Shown: positions 10,901-21,878 of the stretch, piece by piece
Position numbering within the stretch: the stretch's first letter is position 1
Layout: every line of letters begins with the position of its first letter
DNA from: Plantago ovata
Lineage: Eukaryota; Streptophyta; Magnoliopsida; Lamiales; Plantaginaceae
Assembly: GCA_028274465.1 (NCBI GenBank)
Contig: CM051456.1
Location: forward strand, 22,167,033 to 22,231,032
Reading direction: 5' to 3'
DNA: 64,000 bases
Notes under the pieces: generated by a model
Seen by the model: only the letters and a program-made list of their open reading frames with translations
Told to the model about the DNA's origin: nothing
Database searches by the model: none
Made by a program: the position numbers and the translations under genes

Positions 10901-11180
10901 AATATATTCAACCTCTCTCCTTCATCCATTTTAATGCTTAATTGTTCAATAACTATATTAGCCAAATTATATTTTCTTATTGGTTCATTTTCGTGCTTAT
11001 GTACATGAATCTAGCTTTTTGACCATTACCACTTTGAAAGTTGATTTGTCAAACCCAATATTCCCAACAATTAATTATTATGAACAATAAAAATAAATAT
11101 AGTCTGTTACCAAATCAATTGTTTAGAACTATGAATTATTATCATAGTGGGTATTTTGAAGAAAAAAATTATCCACGTTC

Positions 11181-11460
11181 TAAAAAACTCTTTGACCTCC
11201 CCTTCCTATACATGTATTTAAAATTATTTTTATGTTATTTGGCATATAATTTGTTGTATTTATTAATTATTATTTAATATAAAATCATGAAAAGTGTCAA
11301 GTTTTAACTTTTAAATGATGTACTAAAATTAAAGTAAGTTTACCTTCTTAGTTATATTACTCAAAGAATTAGTTCGTGAATTAAGGAGTCCCCAACTCAG
11401 AGGCGTAGTCCGAGGAGTCCATCACCTCTCGGGTCGAACAGATCCAGACCCGAATCCCTC
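11181..11460. repeat. Second copy of the 8683-9700 segment, without the foldback element
   Basis: Begins CTCTTTGACCTCCCCTTC, contains AAGTAAGTTTACCTTCTTAG and ends with GTAGTCCGAGGAGTCCATCA and GGGTCGAACAGATCCAGACC. It lacks the inverted arms and GGAGCT array present in the first copy. It directly abuts the 3' end of the minus-strand LINE. Confidence 0.65.
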
Positions 11461-11472
11461 ATCGTTGATTTT

Positions 11473-11506
<34 letters not shown>

Positions 11507-11625
11507 TTTTTTTTTTTGAAAATTGTTTTACTTTTTATTCCAAAAACAATCCAATACAATGTGTCGATCCTCAGATCCAGACAATTCTACAATGGAGCAC
11601 CATCTACTACTGTACTGCTGCGCTA

Positions 11626-13302
11626 TTACAATTTATAGCAGTAGTCTAATAATTTTTCATCACAAATACATCTATTTTTGACAATACTCTTAATCTCTTC
11701 TACTATATGCATATCAAAAGGTTGTTGGGTAAACAACTTTGCATTCCGAGATTTCCAAATGGCATAAACGGCTTCAACAAAAACCATCTTCAGAAGCAAT
11801 GCACGACAAGATTTCCCTTTAGATTCCTTTAAAACCCACTCTAATTCCACCTCAAAGTGTCTGTGAGTATGGTGTATCTTCATCCATCGCAGTAAACAAT
11901 TCCATACAGCCATAGAAGTCGAACAACCAAAAAAAACATGACTTACAAATTCTTGCTGGTTGCCGCACAGTACACATGTTGGGTCTGTTGTTATATTCAT
12001 CTTTACCAATCGATCTCATGTGTACATTCTGTCAAGACATGCAGTCCAGACAATAAAGCTTGCACGAGGTCTTACTCTATTTCTATAAAACAATTTTCTC
12101 CACATTACCACTGGTCGAACCCCACGCATCTCCTTGTAAATATTTTGCGTCTCATACCGACCAGTGGCCTGCGCATCAAGCCATGACTGCAGATTCATCA
12201 CCTTATCTCTGACTTTAAATATTTTTCTTACAAGCCAAGAAGAAGTGGAAGAGGGAATATAATCTCTTACCAAAGTATCTTTCATATAGTAGCTATGGAT
12301 CCAACGTACCCATAACTTATCCGTCTTCATACTCAAGTGCTAAAGAAGTTTACCAATGGTAGCATCATTCCACACTTGAAGAGAGATGACATTCTGCCCG
12401 CCTTGTAGCTTCGGTTCACAGATTTTATCCCAAGCAACAGGTGACTTTCTATTTACCTCCGATTTACCACTCCATAAGAAAGTACGACAATGTGCTTCAA
12501 TTTTCTTCAACACTTTCTTAGGGATTGGAAATAGTTGCATCCAATAATTTGCTGTAGAGAAGATTACACTTTTAATAAGTTGAAGCCTCCCCGCATAGCT
12601 TAGCAAATGTGAAGTCCAATGCTTTATTCGATCAACCACCTTATCCACCAAGACTTGGAACTGATTACTAGTTAGCTTTTTGCTTGCTAAAGGCACCCCT
12701 AGGTATTTAAAAGGCATCACACCCTTTACAAAACCAGTAGAGAGTAGTATATTCTCTTGTAATGGCAAAGGAACTCCTCCAAAATAAACTTTACTCTTGC
12801 TAGGATTCGCAACAAGTCCAGTAGATTGTGAAAAAGTTTTGAACTTTGCCATAACAAGCGCCACAGATATATTATCACCTCTAGAAAACAGCAATAGATC
12901 ATCAGCAAAACATATATTTGTGATCTGCTCCCTCTCACATTTGGATGCCAATTGAAGTCTGGAGTTTCTTTAAGAGTGTGTAAGACTCTATGCAAATACT
13001 CCATAATAATGACAAAGAGAAGCGGTGAAATTGGATCTCCTTGCCTTAAACCTCGTTTAGCCACCAACACTTTAGAAGGAACTCCTTGGATATTGTATCG
13101 GTAAGAGACAGTAGTCACACATAGCATAATCCAATCTATAAACTTCCTGGGGAAATTCATTTCCTGCATAATGATTTCAAGTGCACACCATTCCACACTA
13201 TCATAAACTTTTTGCAAATCCATCTGTATAACACATCTAGGTGAAATACCCCTTCTATCATAGCCTTTGAACAACTCTTGTGTAATATGAATATTATCAT
13301 GT
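11626..13302 (-). pseudogene. LINE ORF2, 3' half: reverse transcriptase end and zf-RVT
   Basis: Read from the right, conceptual pieces give MDLQKVYDSVEW (RT motif A), RGLRQGDPISPLLF (motif B), ICFADDLLLFSRGD (motif C, FADD), then FKYLGVPLASKKL and AYAG-like HLLSYAGRLQLIKS blocks. After these come WSGKSEVNRKSPVAWDKIC and a zf-RVT domain ending CVLCGNQQEFVSHVFFGC. The reading changes frame between 12.73 and 12.95 kb, a TAG replaces an expected Trp codon near 12337-12339, and the frame changes again at about 12.01 kb. The catalytic aspartates of the RT are still present. It continues the ORF2 5' half beyond the LTR element. Confidence 0.85.
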
Positions 13303-13307
13303 ATAAC

Positions 13308-14602
13308 TGATGAACGTGCGGATGTCGTGCTCCGAATTCAAGCAAATAATATTTGTTATTTAGCCAAAGGCAATCCACAATTACAACGAAAACCGTAGTG
13401 TAGCAGTAGAATGACTCGAGTGTTGTTCTCTCAGGACTATAACTAGCTTTATCAAATCTAATTTAGAATATAAAAACAGCAGACAGATAGCAAAAGGGGG
13501 TTTCTAGCAGATAATGGAGATTGGTGATAGTATGATCCTTCTTAACATAACGGGTCGATAATCATGCATAAATTCCTTGGTCTTGCATAGAGATCTTTGA
13601 ATCAATCTAGTGTCCTGTTGCAAATATTAAGCACTACGAAGATAATTGGTCTGACAAGTCAATCACTATTGTCCTAATGTGTTCCGTAATTATTCAACAC
13701 TACGAAGATAAACTCGCACACAGGTCGACAAGTGTCCAATTATGCATAATAATTAATACAACATACGAGAATTTAGGCTGTGCCTGATCAATGAAATAAA
13801 GCAATGACACGGAGTATAATGCGCGATATAGTCATTAGCATGATTACCTTCCCTTCGCTAAGAATTCACATACTACCACCAACGATAAGTTTAGCTACTC
13901 ATAATAGGCATGCAATCAACAAAAATCATAGAAGAAAACATGTTGAAAGAATATAATAAAATAAGTAGAATAAAACTGTAAGATACAAAGTTACCGAATG
14001 TTGTCAATCTCCGGATGATTGGATCGTACGAGCTCCAAACTTCTATGAAAAAGTATCCCCTAAGCTACGGACCCCCAGAACAGGCTCTGGGAAGTCCCTA
14101 CCTAAAACTACAGAGAGAGGTGAGAAAGTAGGTCTGGAAAGATATGATTTTCGGAGAAAACTGAGCAACTATATAGGCTTCGAATTACTGTGGGGCGGTT
14201 CGCCCCACACACCCGGCGGTTCGCCCGGTGTGGGGCGGTTCGCCCCAGACAATTTCTCGCGGAATTCCGCGTTTTCGACGCGTTTTTGGATTTCTTCCCC
14301 TTTTCGGACTCGGTTTCTGTCTTCTAGTGGCCTTCTAACCTCCAGATTCGATCCCTAGACTCCAAATCCTATCCGGAAACCTTCAGATACTCCAAATAGG
14401 CTTCTGGAACACCAACTCCTTGTCAACTTCAATATAATTGCCCGGAAATTCTCAATTTTCAACCAAAACCTGTAAAATAAAATCTAAAGGGAAACATGAC
14501 ACTATTCTAATAAAATGCACTAAAATATAGATAAATTAACATAGAGGATAGCTAAAATAGGTGAAAAAGACTCAAATGAAAGTGTAAAATACACATTCAT
14601 CA
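13308..14602 (-). repeat. LTR (3' LTR in element orientation)
   Basis: 1295 bp, bounded by TG...CA. It contains a cluster of GGGGCGGTTCGCCCC-type palindromes near 14193-14250 that makes a GC-rich patch in an otherwise AT-rich repeat. It is nearly identical to the LTR at 17657-18975. Confidence 0.92.
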
Positions 14603-16070
14603 AACTCCCCAAACCGAACCTTTGCTTGTCCTCAAGCAACTAAGGTAGACTCTAATGCAAAAAACATGCAAGATACAAAATGGAGTCTCATGCCAAATAA
14701 AATGAACTAATCTACTGAATCTACCAAAAAACATATGAACAAAAACCATATAAATCAAAGCATGAATATAGGTTGAAGAATACCTCGATTGACTTATACA
14801 CATCCACATAAGCACTTATGTCAAGACAAGATAGTCTCTCGTAACATTCTCTACCTGGACCTAGTCAGTGACGACGTAATGAAGCATGCTAAGAAACGGA
14901 TGGTTGTCCCGTGCCTATGAAACTGAGGGCTTACTGCTGTTCCACCATGTTAAGACTTTTCCTCAAAAGAGGTCGAACCAGTACTGGCTCTCATCAAACG
15001 AACGAGGGTTCCCTATAAAAGATAACACTCCCCTATTCTACCCATCTCTCAAGTAAAGTCTTAAGCTATTCACCACTTCCTGAATGGCAGGACGAGGGTG
15101 GTCTAGAACAGATGACACTCAAGAATAAAAGACAAAAATAGAAAATTACAACACGATTACGAACAAAATTTGGAAAATAAGACACAACACTTTGCTAAAG
15201 TGCTATTTGGCTTTCTTTTTTGGACCCTTCTTTGCTTTTTTGGGGTCTTTTCCTTCTTTTTCTTCTTTTTTTTTTTCATTCCAGATTCTTTTTCTCTTTT
15301 TTTTCTTTTTCACTTTTTTCTGGAATTCTTCTTTATTTTTTTTCGATTTTTTCTAGCCAGCAGTAGCATAACAAAAAGAGAAAATGACTCACACGACTTC
15401 CCCAAACCTATTCGAAAGAATAGGTTGGAGTACAAAATTTACAGAAAATGATAAATAAACTCACGATACGAAAATGAAAAACAGAAACAAGTCTATGATG
15501 GTGTAACCCTCTCCCCAAACCTATTCGGAAGAATAGGTTATAAACAAAGGATCACACAACCTCACACTACCTCCTTCCTAGGCATTTAGCAATCTCAAAG
15601 CATGGTGAAGACTTGTTGCCTCTTAGGTACATAATTACTAGGGAAAACAACCATAAGACCCTAACATGCATCATCCTATTATAAAGGCCTTCGTGAACCG
15701 CAGTAGAGAAAACACCACTAAGTGATGTCGAGACTACCAAGCTTAACTAAGTGCAATACATAAATGTGACAAGTCAAGCGAGAAAAACCTCAAACAAATT
15801 CATAGAGATGAAGCATACGATTAAAGTCATAGTTAGATGATCTACCCAATAAAAAAGTTCAAAAAATTCGGCAATCAACTCCATATAAAACATGCAAGAC
15901 TATCCTAGGAAAGCAGTAAACGTGCAAATGTAATTAAAAAACAAGATACCATACTCAACATCACAAAGCCAAACAATACTTAACATCATGGTTCACATCC
16001 CATCCCCCTCATGAAACTTAAGCTAGTCCCTAGCAAAAGAGAATGAGTAAATAAAAAGTGATACTAGATG
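14603..16070 (-). other. Internal untranslated part of the LTR element between gag and the 3' LTR
   Basis: No coding frame is supported. It has a long pyrimidine-rich plus-strand stretch (15215-15355; purine-rich in the element RNA) and two copies of a short hairpin, CCTATTC...GAATAGG, at about 15402-15422 and 15518-15538, each next to CCCCAAA. Purpose unknown. Confidence 0.6.
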
Positions 16071-17309
16071 TTACCGAATGGTTTGGCCTCGGTCGGCTGA
16101 GTATTTAAGAATGGACTCAAGAGTACCTCCCCATGGTGGCCGCCATTCTCTTGGTCCGATGTAGCAAAGAGACCTAGGAAGCATCAAAGATCTAACCATG
16201 GTGAATGGACTGGGTTGCTTTGCAGGCATATCCAATAAGGACTTCATCAATAGGAGGACATTCACTTTGACTTCATCGAGGTGCTTGTTTAGTGGTGGCT
16301 CCTGTGTATCTTGCTTGTCAAGCTTTCCATCTTGGAGGAGTAGATTCACCTCTTTGTACTTAAAAACCTCAGTAGTAACGGAAGGAAGTGGCTTTGGATT
16401 GCTACGAATGTCTGCGAGTAAAGGAACAGGGGAGCTGGGGTCATCCAGTTCACTGTTCATGGGAGGCGGTTCTCCCCCCATGATGGGGGACTCGCCCCCC
16501 ACCTCCAGGGGGGCGTCGCCTTCCAATCCTTTCTCCTCTTCAAGTTCTCGAATCTCTTCTACTTCAGCACAATTCAACAAGCTGAACTCTTCCGTAAGAT
16601 GCTCAGTTACTTCAACTTCTTCAACAACTTTTGCTATATGAAGGTCATTTTCAACTTGCTCGGCATGTGCAATTTCATCTTCCTTACTGATTTCTTCGGC
16701 TTCAAAATACTCCTCGGATGAGCTTCCTGCTTCACCTCGATCTACTTCCTTTGCGGTGATGTGAATTGGTATGACCTCATCGGATTGTGTTGAACCTCTG
16801 GCGTACTTACGGAGGACTTCTTCTGCCTCGTCGACCGTACATTCTCCCAGACCGCCGCTCAACCGATCCACTCTAAGTCGTTCCTCTTCACGAAGTCCAC
16901 CAACGAAGCACCAAATCAACTCCCCATCTTCGAAACGGTGATGGGGGCACTCACGTTTATACATCTCAAAACGTTCGTAGGCGTCACAAAACTGCTCATA
17001 CTCTCCTTGCTCGAAATATTGGATCCTATCACGTAAGGCAATCGTCTCATGATAAGGCATGAACCGCGCCAAGAACTCCTCTACTACTTGGCCCCAAGTT
17101 TTCAGCGATCCTGGTTCAAACCTTGCAATCCAACGCCTCGGCTCATACCCAAGAGCAAAAGAAAATAGTTTTCTGCACAATTGGTCCTTAGTAAACCCTT
17201 CTGCTGGAATTCTTTCTATTTCCTCCTCATAGGATCGAATGAAACTCCATGGGTCCATCCCTACTCCATCTTCGTACCTCGGTAAGTACGTCACCATGGA
17301 CTCCGTCAC
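16071..17309 (-). CDS. Gag-like protein of the LTR element
   Basis: A 412-residue frame with a retrotransposon gag domain at about residues 20-160: WSFIRSYEEEIERIP, LCRKLFSFALGYEPRRWIAR, the conserved TWGQVVEEFLARF, then YEQFCDAYERFEMYKRECP. A long acidic middle region follows (Glu-rich, residues about 190-280), then a Pro/Ser tail. No zinc knuckle, protease or pol domain is seen. Gag forms the virus-like particle of Ty3/Gypsy elements. The next gene-sized region on either side within the element is empty, which makes this a gag-only element. The reverse-strand frame at 16198-16641 is a shadow of this one. Confidence 0.85.
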   Translation of the reverse strand: MTESMVTYLPRYEDGVGMDPWSFIRSYEEEIERIPAEGFTKDQLCRKLFSFALGYEPRRWIARFEPGSLKTWGQVVEEFLARFMPYHETIALRDRIQYFEQGEYEQFCDAYERFEMYKRECPHHRFEDGELIWCFVGGLREEERLRVDRLSGGLGECTVDEAEEVLRKYARGSTQSDEVIPIHITAKEVDRGEAGSSSEEYFEAEEISKEDEIAHAEQVENDLHIAKVVEEVEVTEHLTEEFSLLNCAEVEEIRELEEEKGLEGDAPLEVGGESPIMGGEPPPMNSELDDPSSPVPLLADIRSNPKPLPSVTTEVFKYKEVNLLLQDGKLDKQDTQEPPLNKHLDEVKVNVLLLMKSLLDMPAKQPSPFTMVRSLMLPRSLCYIGPREWRPPWGGTLESILKYSADRGQTIR

Positions 17310-17636
17310 CTCATACCTCCTTAACTCGTCTTCTAGGTATAAGGATGATCATCTCCTCACCTGCGAGAATTGGGGTGTCATGCGAGCGCGCATGGACATC
17401 ATACATGTATGTTTGTAGTAAGAGTAACTCAAAACAAAAAATTAGCCTCGTTAGAAATTTCGAAAATCGAGAATATTTCTAGATATCGAATACTACTAAG
17501 GCTAGGAAAGGAGAATTAGAAACAGACTAGGAAAGCAGTATCAGAGAGAGAGATTAAAAAGGAAAATTAAAACTAATAGAATTAGGAATCGAAAGCTGAA
17601 AATATAAACAAATTAAACAGAAAAAAGGAGTATAGT

Positions 17637-17653
17637 CCCCGGCAACGACGCCA
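17637..17653 (-). promoter_or_regulatory. Primer-binding site of the LTR element (tRNA-Asp type)
   Basis: On the minus strand TGGCGTCGTTGCCGGGG starts three bases from the 5' LTR end. It is complementary to the 3' end of plant tRNA-Asp with a single difference. Confidence 0.8.
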
Positions 17654-17656
17654 ATT

Positions 17657-18975
17657 TGATGAACGTGCGGATGTCGTGCTCCGAATTCAAGCAAATAATA
17701 TTTGTTATTTAGCCAAAGGCAATCCACAACTACAACGAAAACCGTAGTGTAGCAGTAGAATGACTCGAGTGTCGTTCTCTCAGGACTATAACTAGCTTTA
17801 TCAAATCTAATTTAGAATATAAAAACAACAGACAGATAGCAAAAGGGGGTTTCTAGCAGATAATGGAGATTGGTGATAGTATGATCCTTCTTAACTTAAC
17901 GGGTCGATAATCATGCATAAATTCCTCGGTCTTGCATAGAGATCTTTGAATCAATCTATTGTCCTGTTGCAAATATTAAGCACTACGAAGATAATTGGTC
18001 TGACAAGTCAATCACTATTGTCCTAATGTGTTCCGTAATTATTCAACACTACGAAGATAAACTCGCACACAGGTCGACAAGTGTCCAATTATGCATAATA
18101 ATTAATACAACATACGAGAATTTAGGCTGTGCCTGATCAACAAAATAAAGCAATGACACGGAGTATAATGCGCGATATAGCCATTAGCATGATTACCTTC
18201 CCTTCGCTAAGAATTCACATACTACCACCAACGATAATTTTAGCTACTCATAATAGGCATGCAATCAACAGAAATCATAGAAGAAAACATGTTGAAAGAA
18301 TATAATAAAATAAGTAGAATAAAACTGTAAGATACAAAGTTACCGAAGGTTGTCAATCTCCGGATGATTGCGATCCTACGAGCTCCAAACTGCTATGAAA
18401 AAGTATCCCCTAAGCTACGGACCCCCAGAACAGGCTCTGGGAAGTCCCTACCTAAAACTACAGAGAAAGGTGAGAAAGTAGGTCTGGAAAGATATGATTT
18501 TCGGAGAAAACTAAGCAACTATATATAGGCTTCGAATTACTGTGGGGCGGTTCGCCCCACACACCCGGCGGTTCGCCCGGTGTGGGGCGGTTCGCCCCAC
18601 GTCTGGGGCGGTTCTCCCCAGACAATTTCTCACGGAATTCCGCGTTTTCGACGCGTTTTTGGATTTCTTCCCCTTTTCGGACTTGGTTTCTGTCTTCTAG
18701 TGGCCTTCTAACCTCCAGATTCGACCCCTAGACTCCAAATTCTATCCGGAAACCTTCAGATACTCCAAATAGGCTTCTGGAACACCAATTCCTTGTCAAC
18801 TTCAATATAATTGCCCGGAAATCCTCGATTTTCAACCAAAACCTGTAAAATAAAATCTAAAGGGAAACGTGACACTATTCTAATAAAATGCACTAAAATA
18901 TAGCTAAATTAACATAGAGGATAGCTAAAATAGGTGAAAAAGACTCAAATGAAAGTGTAAAATATACATTCATCA
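17657..18975 (-). repeat. LTR (5' LTR in element orientation)
   Basis: 1319 bp, bounded by TG...CA and adjoining the primer-binding site. It is longer than its partner mainly because of an extra unit in the GC-rich palindromic cluster at about 18540-18625. Confidence 0.92.
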
Positions 18976-18980
18976 ATAAC

Positions 18981-20637
18981 TTTACCAGGCAAGAAAGCAG
19001 ATTGACTATCATGAATAACAGAATTGATTACCTTACCCAATCGTTCTGTGAGAATCTTGAAAATTATTTTATAGAGAGTAGTACAGCATGAGATAGGTCG
19101 CATCTCCTTCATTGTCTTGGCTTCCTTTGATTTAGGGATGAGTGTCACCAAAGTGCAATTCACAGCTTTATACAACCTTTGCTGGTTGAAAAACTCATTC
19201 ACTGCTCGAATGACATCATGTTTAATAATAGGCCAAGCTGATTTGAAGAATTTGGAGTTATAACCATCAATACCCGGTGCTTTATTATCACCTATCCCCT
19301 TGAGAGCCTGAAATATCTCATCCTCTGTGACATCTCTACATAACCAATCTCCATCAGAAACACTAAGTTGTTTACCTTGGCGAAGCGCAGATAGATCCAC
19401 CGACCTCAAATCTTGTGATCGACTTCCTACAAGTGAAGTATAGAATTGTAATACTTCATTCTCCAGATCTTCTGGACTTGTCAGAATGGTTCCCAGCGCA
19501 TTCTCCAATTTGTAAAGCCCTGTGTTCCTGTTTTTCTCACGAACAATAGAATGAAAGTAGGAATTATTATTATCCCCCAATCGTATCCAATCCACTTTTG
19601 CCTTTTGTTGTCCAATCTGTTCGTCTAGAGTAACCCAATGCAAGAGTTCCTCCCTCAACCGTTTGACATCAGCAGCATACTGCTGATCAGTGCGATCGGC
19701 CAGTTGCTGGAGTTGTGCGGCTTCTAGTTGCTGCCTTGTACAAAGTACTTTTTTATGTATGCCATGGTACCGACTCTGTATTTGCAGCATGCTACCCTTC
19801 ATTGCTTTCAGCTTTTCCCAAACAACAAACATAGCTCGCCCTTCAACATTGACATTCCAATCCCGTCTTACCACTTGCTGAAAATCAAGAGCTTTGGCCA
19901 TGCAATTTAAGAACTTAAATAGAGGTCTCACACGAGGTCTTGCAGCTTGCAAGGTCACCTTCAGAGGACTATGATCAGAAATATGAGGCACTAAAATCTC
20001 CACCATATAATGAGGAAACTTGAGAAACCAATCAGAATTTCCAATAACTCTATCAATTCGTGAACTGATTGTTCCATTCGACCAAGTAAAATGATCTCCA
20101 GTTGTTGTACATTCATGAAGCCCAATATTTGCCATCAATCTTTCAAGATCTTGATACTCATGAATCGTAACATCATTATCACCACGTCGAATGTCGATCA
20201 GCCACAGAGAGAACATTATTAAAGTCTCCCATGACAATCCATGGACCTTGGATATTAGAACCTATATCATCAATATCTTGCCAAAGCTTTCTTCTCATAT
20301 CCAAAGTATTGTGCGCATATACAATAGTTAGCCAATGTTTCAATGAACCATCAATTTCATTAACAGCAACATGAATGAATTGATCAGTACATCAAACAAA
20401 GTCAACAACTACTCTAGTACACTTCCACATAAACCAAATTCTACCATTGTCATGCTTACTATAGTTGTCAATGAATGACCATTGCTGGCCAAGCCTTGAT
20501 CGTATTCTATTAGCATTACAAGCTTTAACCCTCGTTTCTAATAACGCAACACAAGCTACATCATGCGATCTAAGGTGGGAGCAAACCTCCGCATGTCGTG
20601 CTCTTTTATTAAGCCCCCGCACATTCCATGTGATCAT
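18981..20637 (-). pseudogene. LINE ORF2, 5' half: endonuclease and start of reverse transcriptase
   Basis: From 20637 leftward the frame opens with ITWNVRGLNKRARHAEV and ACVALLETRVK, the APE-type endonuclease N-terminus. After a break at about 20240-20390 it resumes with FTWSNGTISSRIDRVIGN and HISDHSPLKVTL, the endonuclease C-terminus with its SDH catalytic block. A linker follows, then the RT N-terminus: DNKAPGIDGYNSKFFKSAW, TLVTLIPKSKEAKTMKEMRP and SAFLPGKVIDECI. The frame is cut by the LTR element at 18975. At least one frameshift/stop separates the endonuclease halves. Confidence 0.85.
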
Positions 20638-20807
20638 TGGGAAACAGTGGCAGCGCCTGTAGAAAGGCCATTCCCAGCCCCTACAGCAACAGTATCATCA
20701 GACATGTCAACAGCCCCCAATCGATTATCAGAAGGACCAGCACCCTGACTTGTAGCAGCATAAGCAACCCCTGATTTTGGATTCCAACGTTGTTGTACTG
20801 TGCGCCT

Positions 20808-21711
20808 CTATCCAGTACCTTTACCCTGTTGGTTTTTGCCACAATTGTGACCCACTTTTTGGCACTTAACACAAAATAAAGGTTTGCATTCGTATAGCAC
20901 AGGTTGCTGGAATTTCTTCCCATGATTATCACAAATCACAATAGTACCCTTTAACTCTAGTGTAACATCAACTTCAACCAAGACACGTGCATAGGAGACT
21001 CGCAATTTACGAGCCGTACATTCATCAGTAACCACAGGCTTACCTAATGCACTTGCAATTTTCCCTAAACTCTTTTCACCCTAAAGATGCAAAGGAAGTT
21101 TAGGAAGAGGTACCCAAATAGAAATAGAAAGAACCCGCAGTAAATTCTCCCGAAGATCAAAGTCAGTAGTCCAATTACGCATAAACATTGGCATATTAAA
21201 AATTGAGTAAGGCCCCTTCTTCAATATGTCATCTCTGTCAGCCGCACTGTTAAATCGGATGATAGAACAGATCAGGCAGCGCCTCCAAGCCACATGACTT
21301 CGACATAAAGTTTTTCACAGAAGTAAGTGTCAGGTCAGCACCAATTACATACATGATAATAGCATACCTCCAGAAAACCATCTCTGCTTCGACATCCTCT
21401 GCTTCAATCGCCACTTCCACGCCAGAAGCAACAATTCGAGGAGCAGAGTAAGCAATTCCTAAACCGTTGGTTGGGAGACGGTTACCACATACCACATCAA
21501 CCCAGGCCTGCGGCGGAATCGCGGCAGCCGGTGCGCCGAAACCAGACCCTTCGCCGGCGGAAGCAACCCGTGAATTCCCCAGATCCAATTCGCCGGCGCC
21601 GTTCGCAATTTCCTTTCCACTATCAATTCGCATCTGTTGCTGTTCGATCAACGCAATCGTTTCCCCTATCTGTACTGCCCCGGTAGGATCGCCGGCTTCC
21701 TCTTGAGACAC
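20808..21711 (-). pseudogene. LINE ORF1 (DUF4283-like, zinc knuckle)
   Basis: Three overlapping minus-strand pieces make the plant LINE ORF1. [20 protein letters not shown] starts at 21711 and runs to DLTLTSVKNFMSKSC. The next piece has CSIIRFNSAADRDDILKKGP and WTTDFDLRENLLRVLSISIW. The last holds YARVLVEVDVT and a zinc-knuckle-like CVKCQKVGHNC. Two frameshifts separate the pieces. ORF1 proteins bind the LINE RNA. Plus-strand frames at 21467-21706 are shadows. Confidence 0.8.
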
Positions 21712-21878
21712 CGTCGCCGCCGCTTTTTTCGGGCGTCCTCGGCGTTGGTAAAACCGGTTACACGCTCAGTGTGTGTTTTTCGCCCCCTAGTGAGAGCAGT
21801 TCGTTTTTGTTTTCCAGTAACCTTTCTACGTTAGAGACTGAACAAAATCCCATTTTTTTCTCAATCCAAGTTTCCAAG

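Larger units (their letters stand above)
13308..18975 (-). mobile_element. Non-autonomous gag-only LTR retrotransposon (TR-GAG type, Ty3/Gypsy-like), inserted in the LINE
   Basis: Two long terminal repeats, 13308-14602 and 17657-18975, start TGATGAA and end TTCATCA. The 5-bp target duplication ATAAC lies at 13303-13307 and 18976-18980. The element runs on the minus strand: a primer-binding site next to the right LTR matches the 3' end of tRNA-Asp nearly perfectly, and a purine-rich stretch abuts the left LTR. The only protein frame is gag; no protease, integrase or reverse transcriptase is present, so mobility would depend on a partner. The two LTRs are almost identical apart from a length change in a GC-rich palindromic block, so the insertion is young. 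Ends and gag look whole. The tRNA-Asp primer is typical of Athila/Tat relatives, but that placement is inference. Confidence 0.9.
11462..21805 (-). mobile_element. Near full-length L1-type LINE, minus strand, split by an LTR element
   Basis: The 3' end is the T-rich tract at 11471-11517 (poly-A on the element strand). Going leftward on the minus strand from about 21805 come a 5' leader, ORF1 (DUF4283-like with a zinc knuckle), ORF2 endonuclease and reverse transcriptase, then after the LTR insertion the rest of reverse transcriptase and zf-RVT. Without the 5668-bp LTR element and one copy of its target duplication the LINE is about 4.7 kb. Both ORFs carry several frameshifts and stops, so it is inactive. 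The 5' limit is judged from the leader sequence (CTCACTAGGGGGCGAAAAAC on the minus strand). No convincing target duplication was found. Confidence 0.85.

Noticed and set aside
15170-15451. Frame of 93 residues rich in Phe
   Set aside because: It lies in a pyrimidine-rich untranslated stretch of the LTR element, on the non-element strand.
16198-16641. Plus-strand frame of 147 residues, Ser-rich
   Set aside because: Antisense shadow of the gag frame.
21467-21834. Overlapping plus-strand frames upstream of PYRD
   Set aside because: They run antisense through LINE ORF1 and its leader; the PYRD transit peptide starts cleanly at 21879.
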